DNA of 6,911 nucleotides, from NCBI GenBank assembly GCA_964501945.1, contig CAZCTY010000044.1, positions 1 through 6,911 on the forward strand, read 5' to 3'. The position numbers and the translations under genes were made by a program. The notes beneath the pieces were generated by a model, which had not been told where the DNA came from, searched no databases, and saw nothing but the letters and a program-made list of their open reading frames with translations. Each line of letters begins with the position of its first letter. Within the stretch, counting starts at the first letter, position 1. Positions 1 through 6,081 of the stretch are shown piece after piece. The stretch is from 21-14-0-10-32-9 sp964501945 (GTDB taxonomy: Archaea > Nanobdellota > Nanobdellia > Woesearchaeales > 21-14-0-10-32-9).

Positions 1-130
1 TTTGGAGAATTATTATTCTGCTGGTTGTTTTCGTTTGTTGGTTTCGGGGTTGGTTGGTTGTTTTGCTGATTATTATTTGGAGAATTATTATTCTGCTGGT
101 TGTTTTCGTTTGTTGGTTTCGGGGTTGGTT
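1..130. repeat. Direct repeat, 55 bp identical, 75-bp period
   Basis: Bases 1-55 and 76-130 are identical, separated by 20 bases. The period is 75 bp, exactly 25 codons, so the repeat stays in frame in the minus-strand gene. The first copy touches the window edge, so more units may follow to the left. Confidence 0.95.
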
Positions 131-329
131 TCTTTTTTATTTTTGCTGCTACTGTCGCTGCTGATATTGCGAATTGTCTTTGATTATCTATGTTTTTTAG
201 TATTAGTCCTGGTGGCTCGTGTTGTGATTTGTTCATCACTATAAAACCTTTTTTTTGGCCATCTATTTCATACTCTACTTCTTCGCCTATGTTAAATGTT
301 TTTCCTGCTGCTCGTATTTCTGATGACAT
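1..329 (-). CDS. Unidentified protein with Asn/Gln/Pro-rich repeat tail (partial; C-terminus beyond window)
   Basis: The minus strand is open from an ATG at 329 to the window edge, giving 109 complete residues and no stop. The first 66 or so residues look like a small folded domain beginning MSSEIRAAGKTFNIGEEVEY; it mixes charged and hydrophobic residues, with no signal peptide or membrane segment. After a basic linker (IKKKP) comes a low-complexity tail of Asn, Gln, Pro and Thr, made of a 25-residue unit that starts at PTPKPTNENNQQNNNSP and occurs at least twice. The 55 bases encoding the shared part are identical between copies, so the duplication is recent or actively homogenised. The gene lies 65 bp downstream of the membrane-anchored protein at 395-1600 and may be its operon partner. 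No Shine-Dalgarno sequence precedes the ATG. I do not recognise the family; a flexible spacer or adhesive tail is one guess. The reading frame is well supported, the function is not. Confidence 0.75.
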   Translation of the reverse strand, partial: MSSEIRAAGKTFNIGEEVEYEIDGQKKGFIVMNKSQHEPPGLILKNIDNQRQFAISAATVAAKIKKKPTPKPTNENNQQNNNSPNNNQQNNQPTPKPTNENNQQNNNSP

Positions 330-394
330 TTTCTTTGAATTCTTTTATTTTAGAAAGTTATTTCTTATTTTTTCTTTCTTTTATTTTTTATTAA

Positions 395-1600
395 TTATTT
401 TTCTCGTATTCTAACTCTTATCTCTGTTATTGTTACTGGGCTTCTCGGTTCTATTTGTATTGAGTTTGTTCCTGGTTGTAAAAACACTTTTAGATTTCTT
501 GTCTCTCTAAGTCTTGCTGTGTTAAAGTTCATTGGTTTTCCGTTTACTATTAAATCTACTCTTTTTTGTGTTACATCTGGGAATGTTAAATCTAGCATTG
601 CTTCATAGTTATCTTTTAATTCATAATCATCATCTATTATGTCAAAGTATTTGTCTCTTACTTCAAAGAAGTATATGAGTTTTTCTGGTTCTTCTAGTTT
701 GTTTTGTATTCTTGCTCTATCTATTAGTACGCTGCCTTCTCTTATTCTAAAGCTTATATCATTTATTCCTTCATTTAAGTAATTTTTTGGTATTGGTATC
801 GTGTTAAATATTTCGCAATCTGGTGTTCCTGAGAATATTTGGAGGCCGTTTATTTGTATCCTCATATCTTTTGCATTTCCTTGCCTGCACGTTGGTAAGT
901 ATCTAAGTTCTGATGTTTTTAGTTCTTCTACTTCTTCTTTTTCTACGTTAAATACTTGTGTGGTTTCGCTTCTTGTTAAATCTACTATGTCTGCGTATAT
1001 GTTTATGTTTCTCAAATCGTAGTAGTTGTATCTCCAAAATGCGGCTCCTGGGCCTGATACTTGGAATGTTATTGTGTTTTGTTCTCTTAATAATGATGAT
1101 GGTATGTGTATTGGCGGGGAGCTTCCTCTCTCTAGTCTTGAGTTAAAGATTGTCTCTCCGTTTATTTTTATTATTAGTGCTCCTGATGCGCCTTCTACGT
1201 TAAAATTTAATAGTACATTGCTTGTTATATCTTCATTTGTAGTAAAGGTTAGTGTTTCTTCTATTCTCTCAAATGCTGAGTTTTTTATGCTAAGTGAATT
1301 TTTTGTGTGTATTTTTTCTGCTTTTACGTCTGCAACTAAATTAAATGGTGCAAATTCGTGTATTCTCTCATCTCTTGGTTGGTATGGTATTTGTCCTGGG
1401 TTGGCCCTGAATAGAGTTGCTGCGCCCGGGAATGCCGGATCGCCGTTGCCGTTTGTCGGGTCATCATCGTTCAATAATCTATCTCTCTCTTCTGGTGAAA
1501 TTGATAGGATAAATAGTAATAATAGAACTGCTATTACTATAACAAGGATTGCTGCTTGGTTTCCTCCTTGTGCTTTTTTATTTAAGTTGCAGAGTTTCAT
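395..1600 (-). CDS. Membrane-anchored extracytoplasmic protein, class III signal, three tandem beta repeats
   Basis: The 401-residue protein starts MKLCNLNKKAQGGNQAAILV and continues into one hydrophobic helix at about residues 16-34. A short basic leader, KKA before Q11, and a helix right after it are the layout of an archaeal class III (prepilin-peptidase) signal. The Glu usual at mature position +5 is Gln here, so polymerisation into a pilus is uncertain. An Asp/Gly/Asn/Pro-rich linker (44-60) follows. The rest is beta-rich and appears to contain three units of about 102 residues, marked by INGET (146), INGLQ (250) and VNGKP (351). Each marker is followed by a beta hairpin, an L-x(1-3)-N-x-I strand and a closing I-x-I/R-I strand. 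C238 and C262 in the second unit could form a disulfide. The start ATG has a TATA box 27 bp upstream and no Shine-Dalgarno sequence. It is probably a surface protein facing outwards; its ligand or role is unknown. Confidence 0.85.
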   Translation of the reverse strand: MKLCNLNKKAQGGNQAAILVIVIAVLLLLFILSISPEERDRLLNDDDPTNGNGDPAFPGAATLFRANPGQIPYQPRDERIHEFAPFNLVADVKAEKIHTKNSLSIKNSAFERIEETLTFTTNEDITSNVLLNFNVEGASGALIIKINGETIFNSRLERGSSPPIHIPSSLLREQNTITFQVSGPGAAFWRYNYYDLRNINIYADIVDLTRSETTQVFNVEKEEVEELKTSELRYLPTCRQGNAKDMRIQINGLQIFSGTPDCEIFNTIPIPKNYLNEGINDISFRIREGSVLIDRARIQNKLEEPEKLIYFFEVRDKYFDIIDDDYELKDNYEAMLDLTFPDVTQKRVDLIVNGKPMNFNTARLRETRNLKVFLQPGTNSIQIEPRSPVTITEIRVRIREK

Positions 1601-1623
1601 ATACTAGTATGCGTAGATATTCC

Positions 1624-1631
1624 TATTTAAA
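1624..1631 (-). promoter_or_regulatory. TATA box for the 395-1600 gene
   Basis: The minus strand reads TTTAAATA, centred about 27 bp before the ATG at 1600. This is the archaeal TBP-site distance from a transcription start, so the mRNA is predicted to begin at or beside the ATG (leaderless). It lies in the 49-bp gap after the upstream uridylyltransferase gene, so the surface-protein gene has its own promoter. Confidence 0.6.
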
Positions 1632-1649
1632 CATTTTGTTTTTTTGTTA

Positions 1650-3011
1650 TTATTCTGTTATTGTCTCGTTATCTTTTATTATTGAGTTTTCTTCGGTTAT
1701 TGTTATATTTCCTTTAAATGTGGTGTTGCTTCCTATTTTTCCATTATTAGCTTGCCAGTTTAGGCTTTTTAGTTCTTTTAGGTTAGTTGTTTCTCCGCCG
1801 TCTGCTATTTTCTCTTCGAATTCTTCTAGATTTGATATAAACGTTTGTGGTATGTTTATTTCTGGTTTTTGTTTTCTCTCTTGTGTTATTGTCCACGTGT
1901 CTTCATTTAGTTCTGTGAAGTTGCTTCTAAGTAGCAATAGGTCTGTTAAGTATTTTATTGGTATGAATCTCTCTTCTCTTTTTACCTCTATTAATTTTGA
2001 TTTTTTTATTCCAAATATTAATCCTATCGCCGCCTCAAATCCTATCATTTCTTTTTCGTCTATGTTTTTTTTGTTTATGAATGTGGGTATTTTTTGGTTT
2101 ATTTCATCATAGTAATTTAGTATTTCTGTGTTTATGTATATTAGGTTCGTGTTAAAGTATTTGTTTGTCTTTGTGTTTTCAAATTTTTCTTTGTATTCTT
2201 CTGGCACCATGGGTCCTTCAAGTAATCTTAAGTCTCCTTTTATTTTTGCAAAAGTTCCTCCTTTATCTTTTGGCTCTTTTCTTGCTATCTCTGGTGTGAA
2301 TAGTGATTTTTCTTTTAAGTGTATGCCTATTAGTAGAGGGTTTATTGTCGCGCCGAGGTTATCTATGTTATTTAGGTATATTGTCTCTATTTTTTTTTGT
2401 TTTATTTCGCTCTCTATTTTTTTTAATAAAATGAATGCGTCGTAGTGTCCTCCTGGCGCATAACTTGTTTTTCCGTCTTTTTTTGTTGCAACTTTTAGTC
2501 CGTCTTTTGTTTCTTCAAATCGTACTGTGACTGGTTGTATTATTGTTATTAAGTCTATATTTTCTAATCTGTTTTCTTTTTTCAAGAAATCTTGTATTGA
2601 TTCGTTAGTGTCTTCATTCGTCATTAGTATAAATGGGATTTTGCAGTCGTATTTTTTTTGTGCTGCTCTTATTTGGTTTAGTTTTATTTCAAGAAATGTT
2701 TTGTTTTTTTTGGCTTTGAGTATTGCTTTTGAGCATCCGCCCATCGATGTGGATATTCCCCCAGCCATTGTGAAATATGCAAATTTTGATTCTTGTAAAT
2801 GTTCTTTCCCTATCTCTGTTAATTCTTCTTTCTCTTCTTCAGATAAGTGTTGTGGTTTTATTATGTCTTCTTCTTCGATTTCTTGTATGTCTTTTGCTTC
2901 GTATTTGCTTATGAGTTCGCCTTCTATGTATTTTGATGCGTTTTGTATTGCTCGCTCGCTCACCCATGTTGGTTGTTTTATTAGTGCTTTTTTTATTTCT
3001 TCTTGTAGCAT
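1650..3011 (-). CDS. UDPGP-family UTP:sugar-1-phosphate uridylyltransferase
   Basis: The 453-residue product matches the eukaryotic-type UDPGP family (UTP-glucose-1-phosphate or UDP-GlcNAc pyrophosphorylases), which makes a UDP-sugar and pyrophosphate from UTP and a sugar-1-phosphate in the cytoplasm. Recognisable blocks occur in family order: nucleotide loop MAGGISTSMGGCSK (82-95), PGGHYDAF (186-193), NNIDNLGA (214-221), KGGTFAKIKGDLRLLE (250-265), KYFNTNLIYIN (284-294) and RFIPIKYLTDLLLLRS (348-363). Residues from about 415 to the C-terminus look like the family's beta-helix end. The loop deviates from the usual GG-x-GT-x-x-G...PK: the third Gly is Ser87 and the Pro before Lys95 is Ser94. 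About 75 N-terminal residues are helical and charged. The ATG at 3011 is supported by a strong Shine-Dalgarno AGGTGAT. Substrate sugar cannot be told from sequence; UDP-glucose or UDP-GlcNAc for envelope glycans is likely. Confidence 0.9.
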   Translation of the reverse strand: MLQEEIKKALIKQPTWVSERAIQNASKYIEGELISKYEAKDIQEIEEEDIIKPQHLSEEEKEELTEIGKEHLQESKFAYFTMAGGISTSMGGCSKAILKAKKNKTFLEIKLNQIRAAQKKYDCKIPFILMTNEDTNESIQDFLKKENRLENIDLITIIQPVTVRFEETKDGLKVATKKDGKTSYAPGGHYDAFILLKKIESEIKQKKIETIYLNNIDNLGATINPLLIGIHLKEKSLFTPEIARKEPKDKGGTFAKIKGDLRLLEGPMVPEEYKEKFENTKTNKYFNTNLIYINTEILNYYDEINQKIPTFINKKNIDEKEMIGFEAAIGLIFGIKKSKLIEVKREERFIPIKYLTDLLLLRSNFTELNEDTWTITQERKQKPEINIPQTFISNLEEFEEKIADGGETTNLKELKSLNWQANNGKIGSNTTFKGNITITEENSIIKDNETITE

Positions 3012-3014
3012 TAA

Positions 3015-3021
3015 ATCACCT
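3015..3021 (-). promoter_or_regulatory. Shine-Dalgarno site of the uridylyltransferase gene
   Basis: The minus strand reads AGGTGAT three bases before the ATG at 3011, complementary to the conserved 3' end of 16S rRNA. It contrasts with most other genes here, which lack such a site, and it fixes the start. Confidence 0.75.
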
Positions 3022-3048
3022 TTTTTGTTATTATTAAAAAAAATAAGT

Positions 3049-3056
3049 TATTTAAA
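3049..3056 (-). promoter_or_regulatory. TATA box between divergent uridylyltransferase and hjc genes
   Basis: The minus strand reads TTTAAATA about 41 bp before the uridylyltransferase ATG. That predicts a leader of roughly 15 bases, just enough for the Shine-Dalgarno site at 3015-3021. The plus strand reads TATTTAAA at the same place and could serve hjc too, with a start near 3079. A second plus-strand candidate, CTTATATTC at 3063-3071, would start transcription near the hjc GTG. The sequence does not decide between these two for hjc. Confidence 0.5.
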
Positions 3057-3079
3057 CTTATCCTTATATTCTTTTATTT

Positions 3080-3085
3080 GAGGTG
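3080..3085 (+). promoter_or_regulatory. Shine-Dalgarno site of hjc
   Basis: GAGGTG lies eight bases before the GTG at 3094. This spacing supports GTG rather than the in-frame TTG at 3100 as the start. Confidence 0.6.
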
Positions 3086-3093
3086 TATTTTTT

Positions 3094-3486
3094 GTGTCGT
3101 TGAAAAGTAAGGGTATTAATGCTGAGCGTGATCTTGTTCATAGGTTTTGGGAGATTGGTTGGGCTTGTGTTCGTGTTGCTGGTAGTGGTAGTTCTAAGTA
3201 TCCTAGTCCTGATTTGCTTGCTGGTAATAATGTTCGTAAATTTGCTATTGAGACTAAAACAACTAGTGGTACTATTCAGTATTTTTCTAAGAAGGAAATT
3301 GATGAGTTGCGTTTTTTTAGTAATCGTTTTGGTGCTGAGTCTTGGGTTGCGATTAAATTTAAAGGTATAAGTTGGGTTTTTCTTGGTTTAGAGGATTTGA
3401 TGGAGACTGGTAAAGCGTTTAGTGCGTCTAAGGCTTTGTGTGAGCGTCGTGGTTTATCTTTTGAAGAATTAACTAATGGTTTTTGA
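3094..3486 (+). CDS. hjc: Archaeal Holliday junction resolvase Hjc
   Basis: The 130-residue protein has the full Hjc pattern. This endonuclease of the PD-(D/E)XK fold binds four-way DNA junctions as a dimer and cuts them with paired nicks, finishing recombination and fork repair. It begins MSLKSKGINAERDLV, as archaeal Hjc proteins do. Probable catalytic residues are E11 (NAERDLV), D40 (YPSPDLLAG), and E53 and K55 (AIETKTT). The RVAGSGSS segment (27-34) is the family's Ser/Gly loop before the catalytic Asp. Length is normal for the family (about 120-140 residues). The GTG start fits a Shine-Dalgarno site eight bases upstream and leaves the N-terminus at its usual length. The gene is divergent from the uridylyltransferase and converges on the HEPN gene, ending only nine bases from its stop. 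Nothing looks damaged. Confidence 0.95.
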   Translation: MSLKSKGINAERDLVHRFWEIGWACVRVAGSGSSKYPSPDLLAGNNVRKFAIETKTTSGTIQYFSKKEIDELRFFSNRFGAESWVAIKFKGISWVFLGLEDLMETGKAFSASKALCERRGLSFEELTNGF

Positions 3487-3495
3487 TAAGATCAT

Positions 3496-3975
3496 TTATG
3501 TTCTTATTATTTTGTTTATGTTTTTGAAAAATTTTTGTGCGTTTTCTAGGCTTTCTTGTGCGGGTTGTTTGTTTGCGTGTGGTAGTTTTTGGTATGTGAA
3601 GCGTCCTCTTTTTGTTTTTTCTGTTTGAAATATTCCTAGAAGTTCTTGTGCTCTCACTATTGTTTTTTTGTATATTTTTAATAGTTCTAAATCTAGTTTT
3701 CCTGTTTTTATTAGGTTTTTTTCAAATTCTAGGAATGTTTTTTTGTGTACTTCTGGCGCCGTTGTTTTTATTTTTTCTTTTGCTAGTATTGCTTTTGCTG
3801 CGTAGAATATTGCGTAATAAGAATGCGTAATCACGGCGTTGTAGAACGTAAATTGTTTTTCAAGTTTAAAGCTTTCTTGTTGTAATTGTTCATTTTGTGA
3901 TATTTCTTGTAGTATTTCAGCAGTTATTTGTTCTGTTTCTGATCTTTGAATATATAGCACTGTTTGTTCATTCAT
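3496..3975 (-). CDS. HEPN-domain protein, putative toxin of an HEPN/nucleotidyltransferase pair
   Basis: The 159-residue protein is all-helical and Lys/Gln/Glu-rich. Its segment FTFYNAVITHSYYAIFYAAK (42-61) is the signature helix of the HEPN family (AYYAxFxAAxAxL in other members). A second helical part follows around HKKTFLEFEKNLIK (77-90), then KRGRFTYQKLP and a final helix at about 140-155. HEPN proteins are commonly RNases, and when encoded next to a minimal nucleotidyltransferase they form toxin-antitoxin pairs. The R-x(4-6)-H motif of active HEPN RNases is not clear here: R123 and R125 are nine and seven residues ahead of H133, and the segment resembles the R-x-x-x-x-Y variant instead. 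RNase activity is therefore uncertain. Its ATG overlaps the stop of the upstream nucleotidyltransferase as ATGA, implying coupled translation and fixing the start. Confidence 0.85.
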   Translation of the reverse strand: MNEQTVLYIQRSETEQITAEILQEISQNEQLQQESFKLEKQFTFYNAVITHSYYAIFYAAKAILAKEKIKTTAPEVHKKTFLEFEKNLIKTGKLDLELLKIYKKTIVRAQELLGIFQTEKTKRGRFTYQKLPHANKQPAQESLENAQKFFKNINKIIRT

Positions 3976-4580
3976 GTTTTTGGCTCTATTAATTTTATGT
4001 AGTTCTTGTAGCCATATGTTATTAAATAATTTTTTTGTATTTGTTTCGCAAGATTTTCGTATTCTTCAGATAACATTTCTTTGTATTCTCTTGTCAGTAT
4101 TATGTGATAATCGATTTTTAGAAGTTCTCTTCGTTTTATTGTTTCTATTAGAGGCGTTATTTTTTTTCTTTTTTCTTCGGAATCAACTATTATCATTATA
4201 TCTATATCTGATTTTTTTGTTTGTTTTTGTTTGGCGTAGCTTCCGAAGATGCCTAATATAAAGAAAATGGTTTCTTTTTGTATTCTTCTTTGTATTTCTG
4301 ACATTATTTCATTTGGGAGTTTTAATTTTTTGATTTTTATTTGGTTTATTAATTCTAAGTACGAAAAGGTTAAGTTGTTTTTTAAATTGAGTTTATATGT
4401 TGTTACATTTCCTGTTTTCTTTGTCTTTAGTAGTTCTTGTTTTAAGAATTCTTGTATTGATAATTGTATTAGGTTGTTTGATTTTTGTTTTGATTCTTTT
4501 TTTATTTGTTTAAATGTTAATTCCGAGAATAGTTTTTCGTGAAAAATTGTTAGTATTTGTATTTGTTTTTTTGTTAGCAT
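3972..4580 (-). CDS. Nucleotidyltransferase with N-terminal winged-helix-like region, putative antitoxin/autoregulator
   Basis: From the ATG at 4580 the protein has 202 residues. Residues 1-65 look like a winged helix-turn-helix: helices at about 3-14, 22-30 and 36-52, then a beta wing (KKTGNVTTYKLNL). Residues 100-165 form a minimal nucleotidyltransferase fold with GSYAKQKQTKKSDID (113-127). This fits G-S-x10-D-x-D exactly (G113, S114, D125, D127), and D157 in KIDYHII is the likely third metal ligand. In the known MntA-HepT systems such an enzyme adds AMP groups to its HEPN partner and silences it; the same role is inferred here. A longer frame exists from TTG at 4619, but the TATA box lies inside that extension and would put transcription at the ATG, so the shorter start is preferred. 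The DNA-binding region and nearby palindromes suggest self-repression. Confidence 0.87.
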   Translation of the reverse strand: MLTKKQIQILTIFHEKLFSELTFKQIKKESKQKSNNLIQLSIQEFLKQELLKTKKTGNVTTYKLNLKNNLTFSYLELINQIKIKKLKLPNEIMSEIQRRIQKETIFFILGIFGSYAKQKQTKKSDIDIMIIVDSEEKRKKITPLIETIKRRELLKIDYHIILTREYKEMLSEEYENLAKQIQKNYLITYGYKNYIKLIEPKT

Positions 4581-4600
4581 AAGGGTATTATTTTTTTTTA

Positions 4601-4610
4601 AATATATAAA
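4601..4610 (-). promoter_or_regulatory. TATA box of the nucleotidyltransferase-HEPN operon
   Basis: The minus strand reads TTTATATATT, centred 25-26 bp before the ATG at 4580, predicting a leaderless mRNA. No Shine-Dalgarno site precedes the ATG. The position rules against translation from the upstream TTG at 4619. Confidence 0.65.
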
Positions 4611-4650
4611 TTTTACCAAAAAAATGGTTTATTTTTACCAATTAATTGGT
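4611..4650. promoter_or_regulatory. Twin palindromic operator candidate
   Basis: Two 14-bp elements share ACCA-N6-TGGT: ACCAAAAAAATGGT at 4615-4628 and the perfect palindrome ACCAATTAATTGGT at 4637-4650. They match at 11 of 14 bases and start 22 bp apart, about two turns of the helix. The nine bases TTTTACCAA also repeat at that spacing (4611, 4633). The inner copy abuts the upstream side of the TATA box, where TFB binds, so an occupying protein would block initiation. The DNA-binding region of the nucleotidyltransferase is the obvious candidate ligand. This is inference from layout. Confidence 0.5.
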
Positions 4651-4665
4651 TCTTACAAATGATTT

Positions 4666-4731
4666 AAAAAAAAACAAGGATGGAGCAAACAATGAATTCC
4701 TCTTAACACACAATGCTAAATTTAATTGTTT
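4666..4731 (-). terminator. Possible terminator of the nuclease gene (U9 tract after weak hairpin)
   Basis: Downstream of the nuclease stop the minus strand carries nine T (plus-strand A at 4666-4674), the signal archaeal RNA polymerase uses to stop. A 7-bp inverted repeat precedes it (AAACAAT at 4687 and ATTGTTT at 4725) but its loop is 31 bases, so the hairpin is doubtful and the U tract is the real evidence. Confidence 0.4.
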
Positions 4732-4733
4732 CC

Positions 4734-5351
4734 CTATTTATTTATTCTTATTTTCGCGGGGTTGAATGTGTACGTGTTCTTATCGTCGAAGTATCCGCAC
4801 ATGAATTTTTCTAGTGGAATTCCTGTTCTTTTGCTTAGCATTAGTGCGTAGAAATATGTTTGTGTGTCTGCGTATTTTTCTCTGTGCGCGTTTGGTTTGT
4901 AGTCCCAAACCCATATCTTGTTATTTTCTATTCTCAGTATGTCTATGTGTCCTGTCAGAGGGTGTTCTTCTTTGAAGATTTCTTCATAATTCTCCAGGTC
5001 TTCTGGTAGTAACCATATTGGTGTTTCCATTGCAATGGTTTTTTCATCGTATGATAGCATAAACATTTGTACGTTGCTATGTGCATCTTCGTAGTAATTG
5101 CTATCAAGTCCCATTCTTGCGAGTAGTGCTACTTCATGATCTATTCGCTCAGGTTTGTTTTCAAGGACTGAGAATTTTAGTACTGAGCTTCTAGGTCCTT
5201 GGAAGAAGTATTCATTTGGGCATTGTGTGAAGCTTTTTATTATGAACTTTTTTAAGTTTTCAAAGCCGTTATCGCATAGGTTTTCTAGTTTATGTTTGTG
5301 TACTCTGTAATTGTATCTCGCGCCGTGTTTTAGTGATTTGCTTAAAATCAT
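4734..5351 (-). CDS. PD-(D/E)XK nuclease, RecB/Cas4-like
   Basis: The 205-residue protein carries the RecB-family nuclease pattern in order: H72 and E73 in RIDHEVALL, METPIW (109-114), D137 in LTGHIDIL, D150 and K152 in VWDYKP, and the Q motif QTYFYALML (164-172). These would bind metal and cut DNA. Cas4 and AddB relatives hold an iron-sulfur cluster on four Cys; here only C26, C44 and C185 exist and there is no C-terminal Cys cluster, so a Cas4-type cluster is unlikely. No cas genes or CRISPR repeats lie nearby. The N-terminal 60 residues contain a basic stretch (KSLKHGARYNYRVHKHK) that may touch DNA. The ATG has a TATA box 26 bp upstream and no Shine-Dalgarno site. It is a single gene, divergent from the transporter remnant. 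A housekeeping repair role or a host-defence role are both open. Confidence 0.85.
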   Translation of the reverse strand: MILSKSLKHGARYNYRVHKHKLENLCDNGFENLKKFIIKSFTQCPNEYFFQGPRSSVLKFSVLENKPERIDHEVALLARMGLDSNYYEDAHSNVQMFMLSYDEKTIAMETPIWLLPEDLENYEEIFKEEHPLTGHIDILRIENNKIWVWDYKPNAHREKYADTQTYFYALMLSKRTGIPLEKFMCGYFDDKNTYTFNPAKIRINK

Positions 5352-5373
5352 GTATTTTTTTAGAAAAATTCTT

Positions 5374-5381
5374 TGTTTAAA
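5374..5381 (-). promoter_or_regulatory. TATA box of the nuclease gene
   Basis: The minus strand reads TTTAAACA, centred 26-27 bp before the ATG at 5351, again implying a leaderless transcript. Confidence 0.45.
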
Positions 5382-5406
5382 AAAATTGCGTTTAAGTTTT
5401 TAGTAA

Positions 5407-5418
5407 TTTTTATATATT
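5407..5418 (+). promoter_or_regulatory. TATA box of the MFS transporter gene
   Basis: TTTTTATATATT, centred about 28 bp before the ATG at 5441, supports that ATG over the in-frame TTG at 5432. The promoter looks intact although the gene downstream is broken. Confidence 0.55.
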
Positions 5419-6081
5419 ATCATAGAACTTTTTGTTTTTTATGTTTAATATTGCAAAGAAATTGAGTTATTTGGTAAAATCAGAAATTAGTTTTTTGTAT
5501 TTTTCTCATGCTTTGAGAACTTTTGGAGGAAGTATGATTTCTGTTTTTATTCCTATTTTTTTATTAGATCTTGGTTTCTCTGTTATTAGTGTGGCTTTAT
5601 TTTATTTATTTCAGAGTTTATTTATTATGTTTTGTGTGCAGTTTTTTATTATTTTTGCTGCAAAAAAGGGCGCTAAAAAAAGTATGGTTGTAAGTACGCC
5701 CATTCTATTGTTGTTCTTTTTTATGCTTTTCGCGTCTGATTATTTGTTAGCTTTTTTAGGGTTTTATCCTTATCTTTTTTTGATTAGTTTAGTAGGTATT
5801 GTTTCTAGTGCGTTTTATTGGATGGGTTTGCACATAGATTTTTCTAAGGTTCACACTGAAAATAAGGCTGCTAAGCAAATTAGTTGGTTGCACGCTCTTA
5901 GTATTTTTTTCTCTATTTTCGGGCCTCTTTTGGGGGCTTTATTAATTTCTTTGTATGGTTTTAATATAACTTTCTTGTTTGTTTGTTTTATTTTCTCGCT
6001 TTCTTTAATTCCTTTGTTATTAACTAAGGATATTCATGAGCCTTTCGTTATTAATATTAAAAATATTTTTTCTAAAAGTCA

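Noticed and set aside
2..244. Open frame on the plus strand, 80 residues with a repeated Cys-containing segment
   Set aside because: It is the antisense of the Asn/Gln-rich repeat protein, which has an ATG, a plausible folded N-terminus and in-frame repeats. The repeated look comes from the DNA repeat.
801..3081. Several long plus-strand open frames (about 70-190 residues) across the minus-strand genes
   Set aside because: Their products are Ser/Phe/Leu-rich with no motif, and they lie opposite the surface protein and the uridylyltransferase. They result from T-rich antisense DNA.
3486..3507. Hairpin ATAAGA/TCTTAT with a 10-base loop between hjc and the HEPN gene, as a bidirectional terminator
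   Set aside because: The stem is only 6 bp of A/T-rich sequence and overlaps the HEPN stop codon; such stems are common by chance here.
4581..4619. Thirteen-residue N-terminal extension of the nucleotidyltransferase from TTG 4619
   Set aside because: The TATA box at 4601-4610 lies inside the extension and would place the mRNA start at ATG 4580.
4680..4706. Eight-codon plus-strand frame starting ATGGAGCAAACA
   Set aside because: Too short, no ribosome site or promoter, and in a patch better explained as the 3' end of the nuclease transcript.
4734..5351. Assignment of the nuclease as Cas4
   Set aside because: No four-cysteine cluster, no CRISPR repeats or other cas genes in the window; only the shared RecB-type motifs are present.
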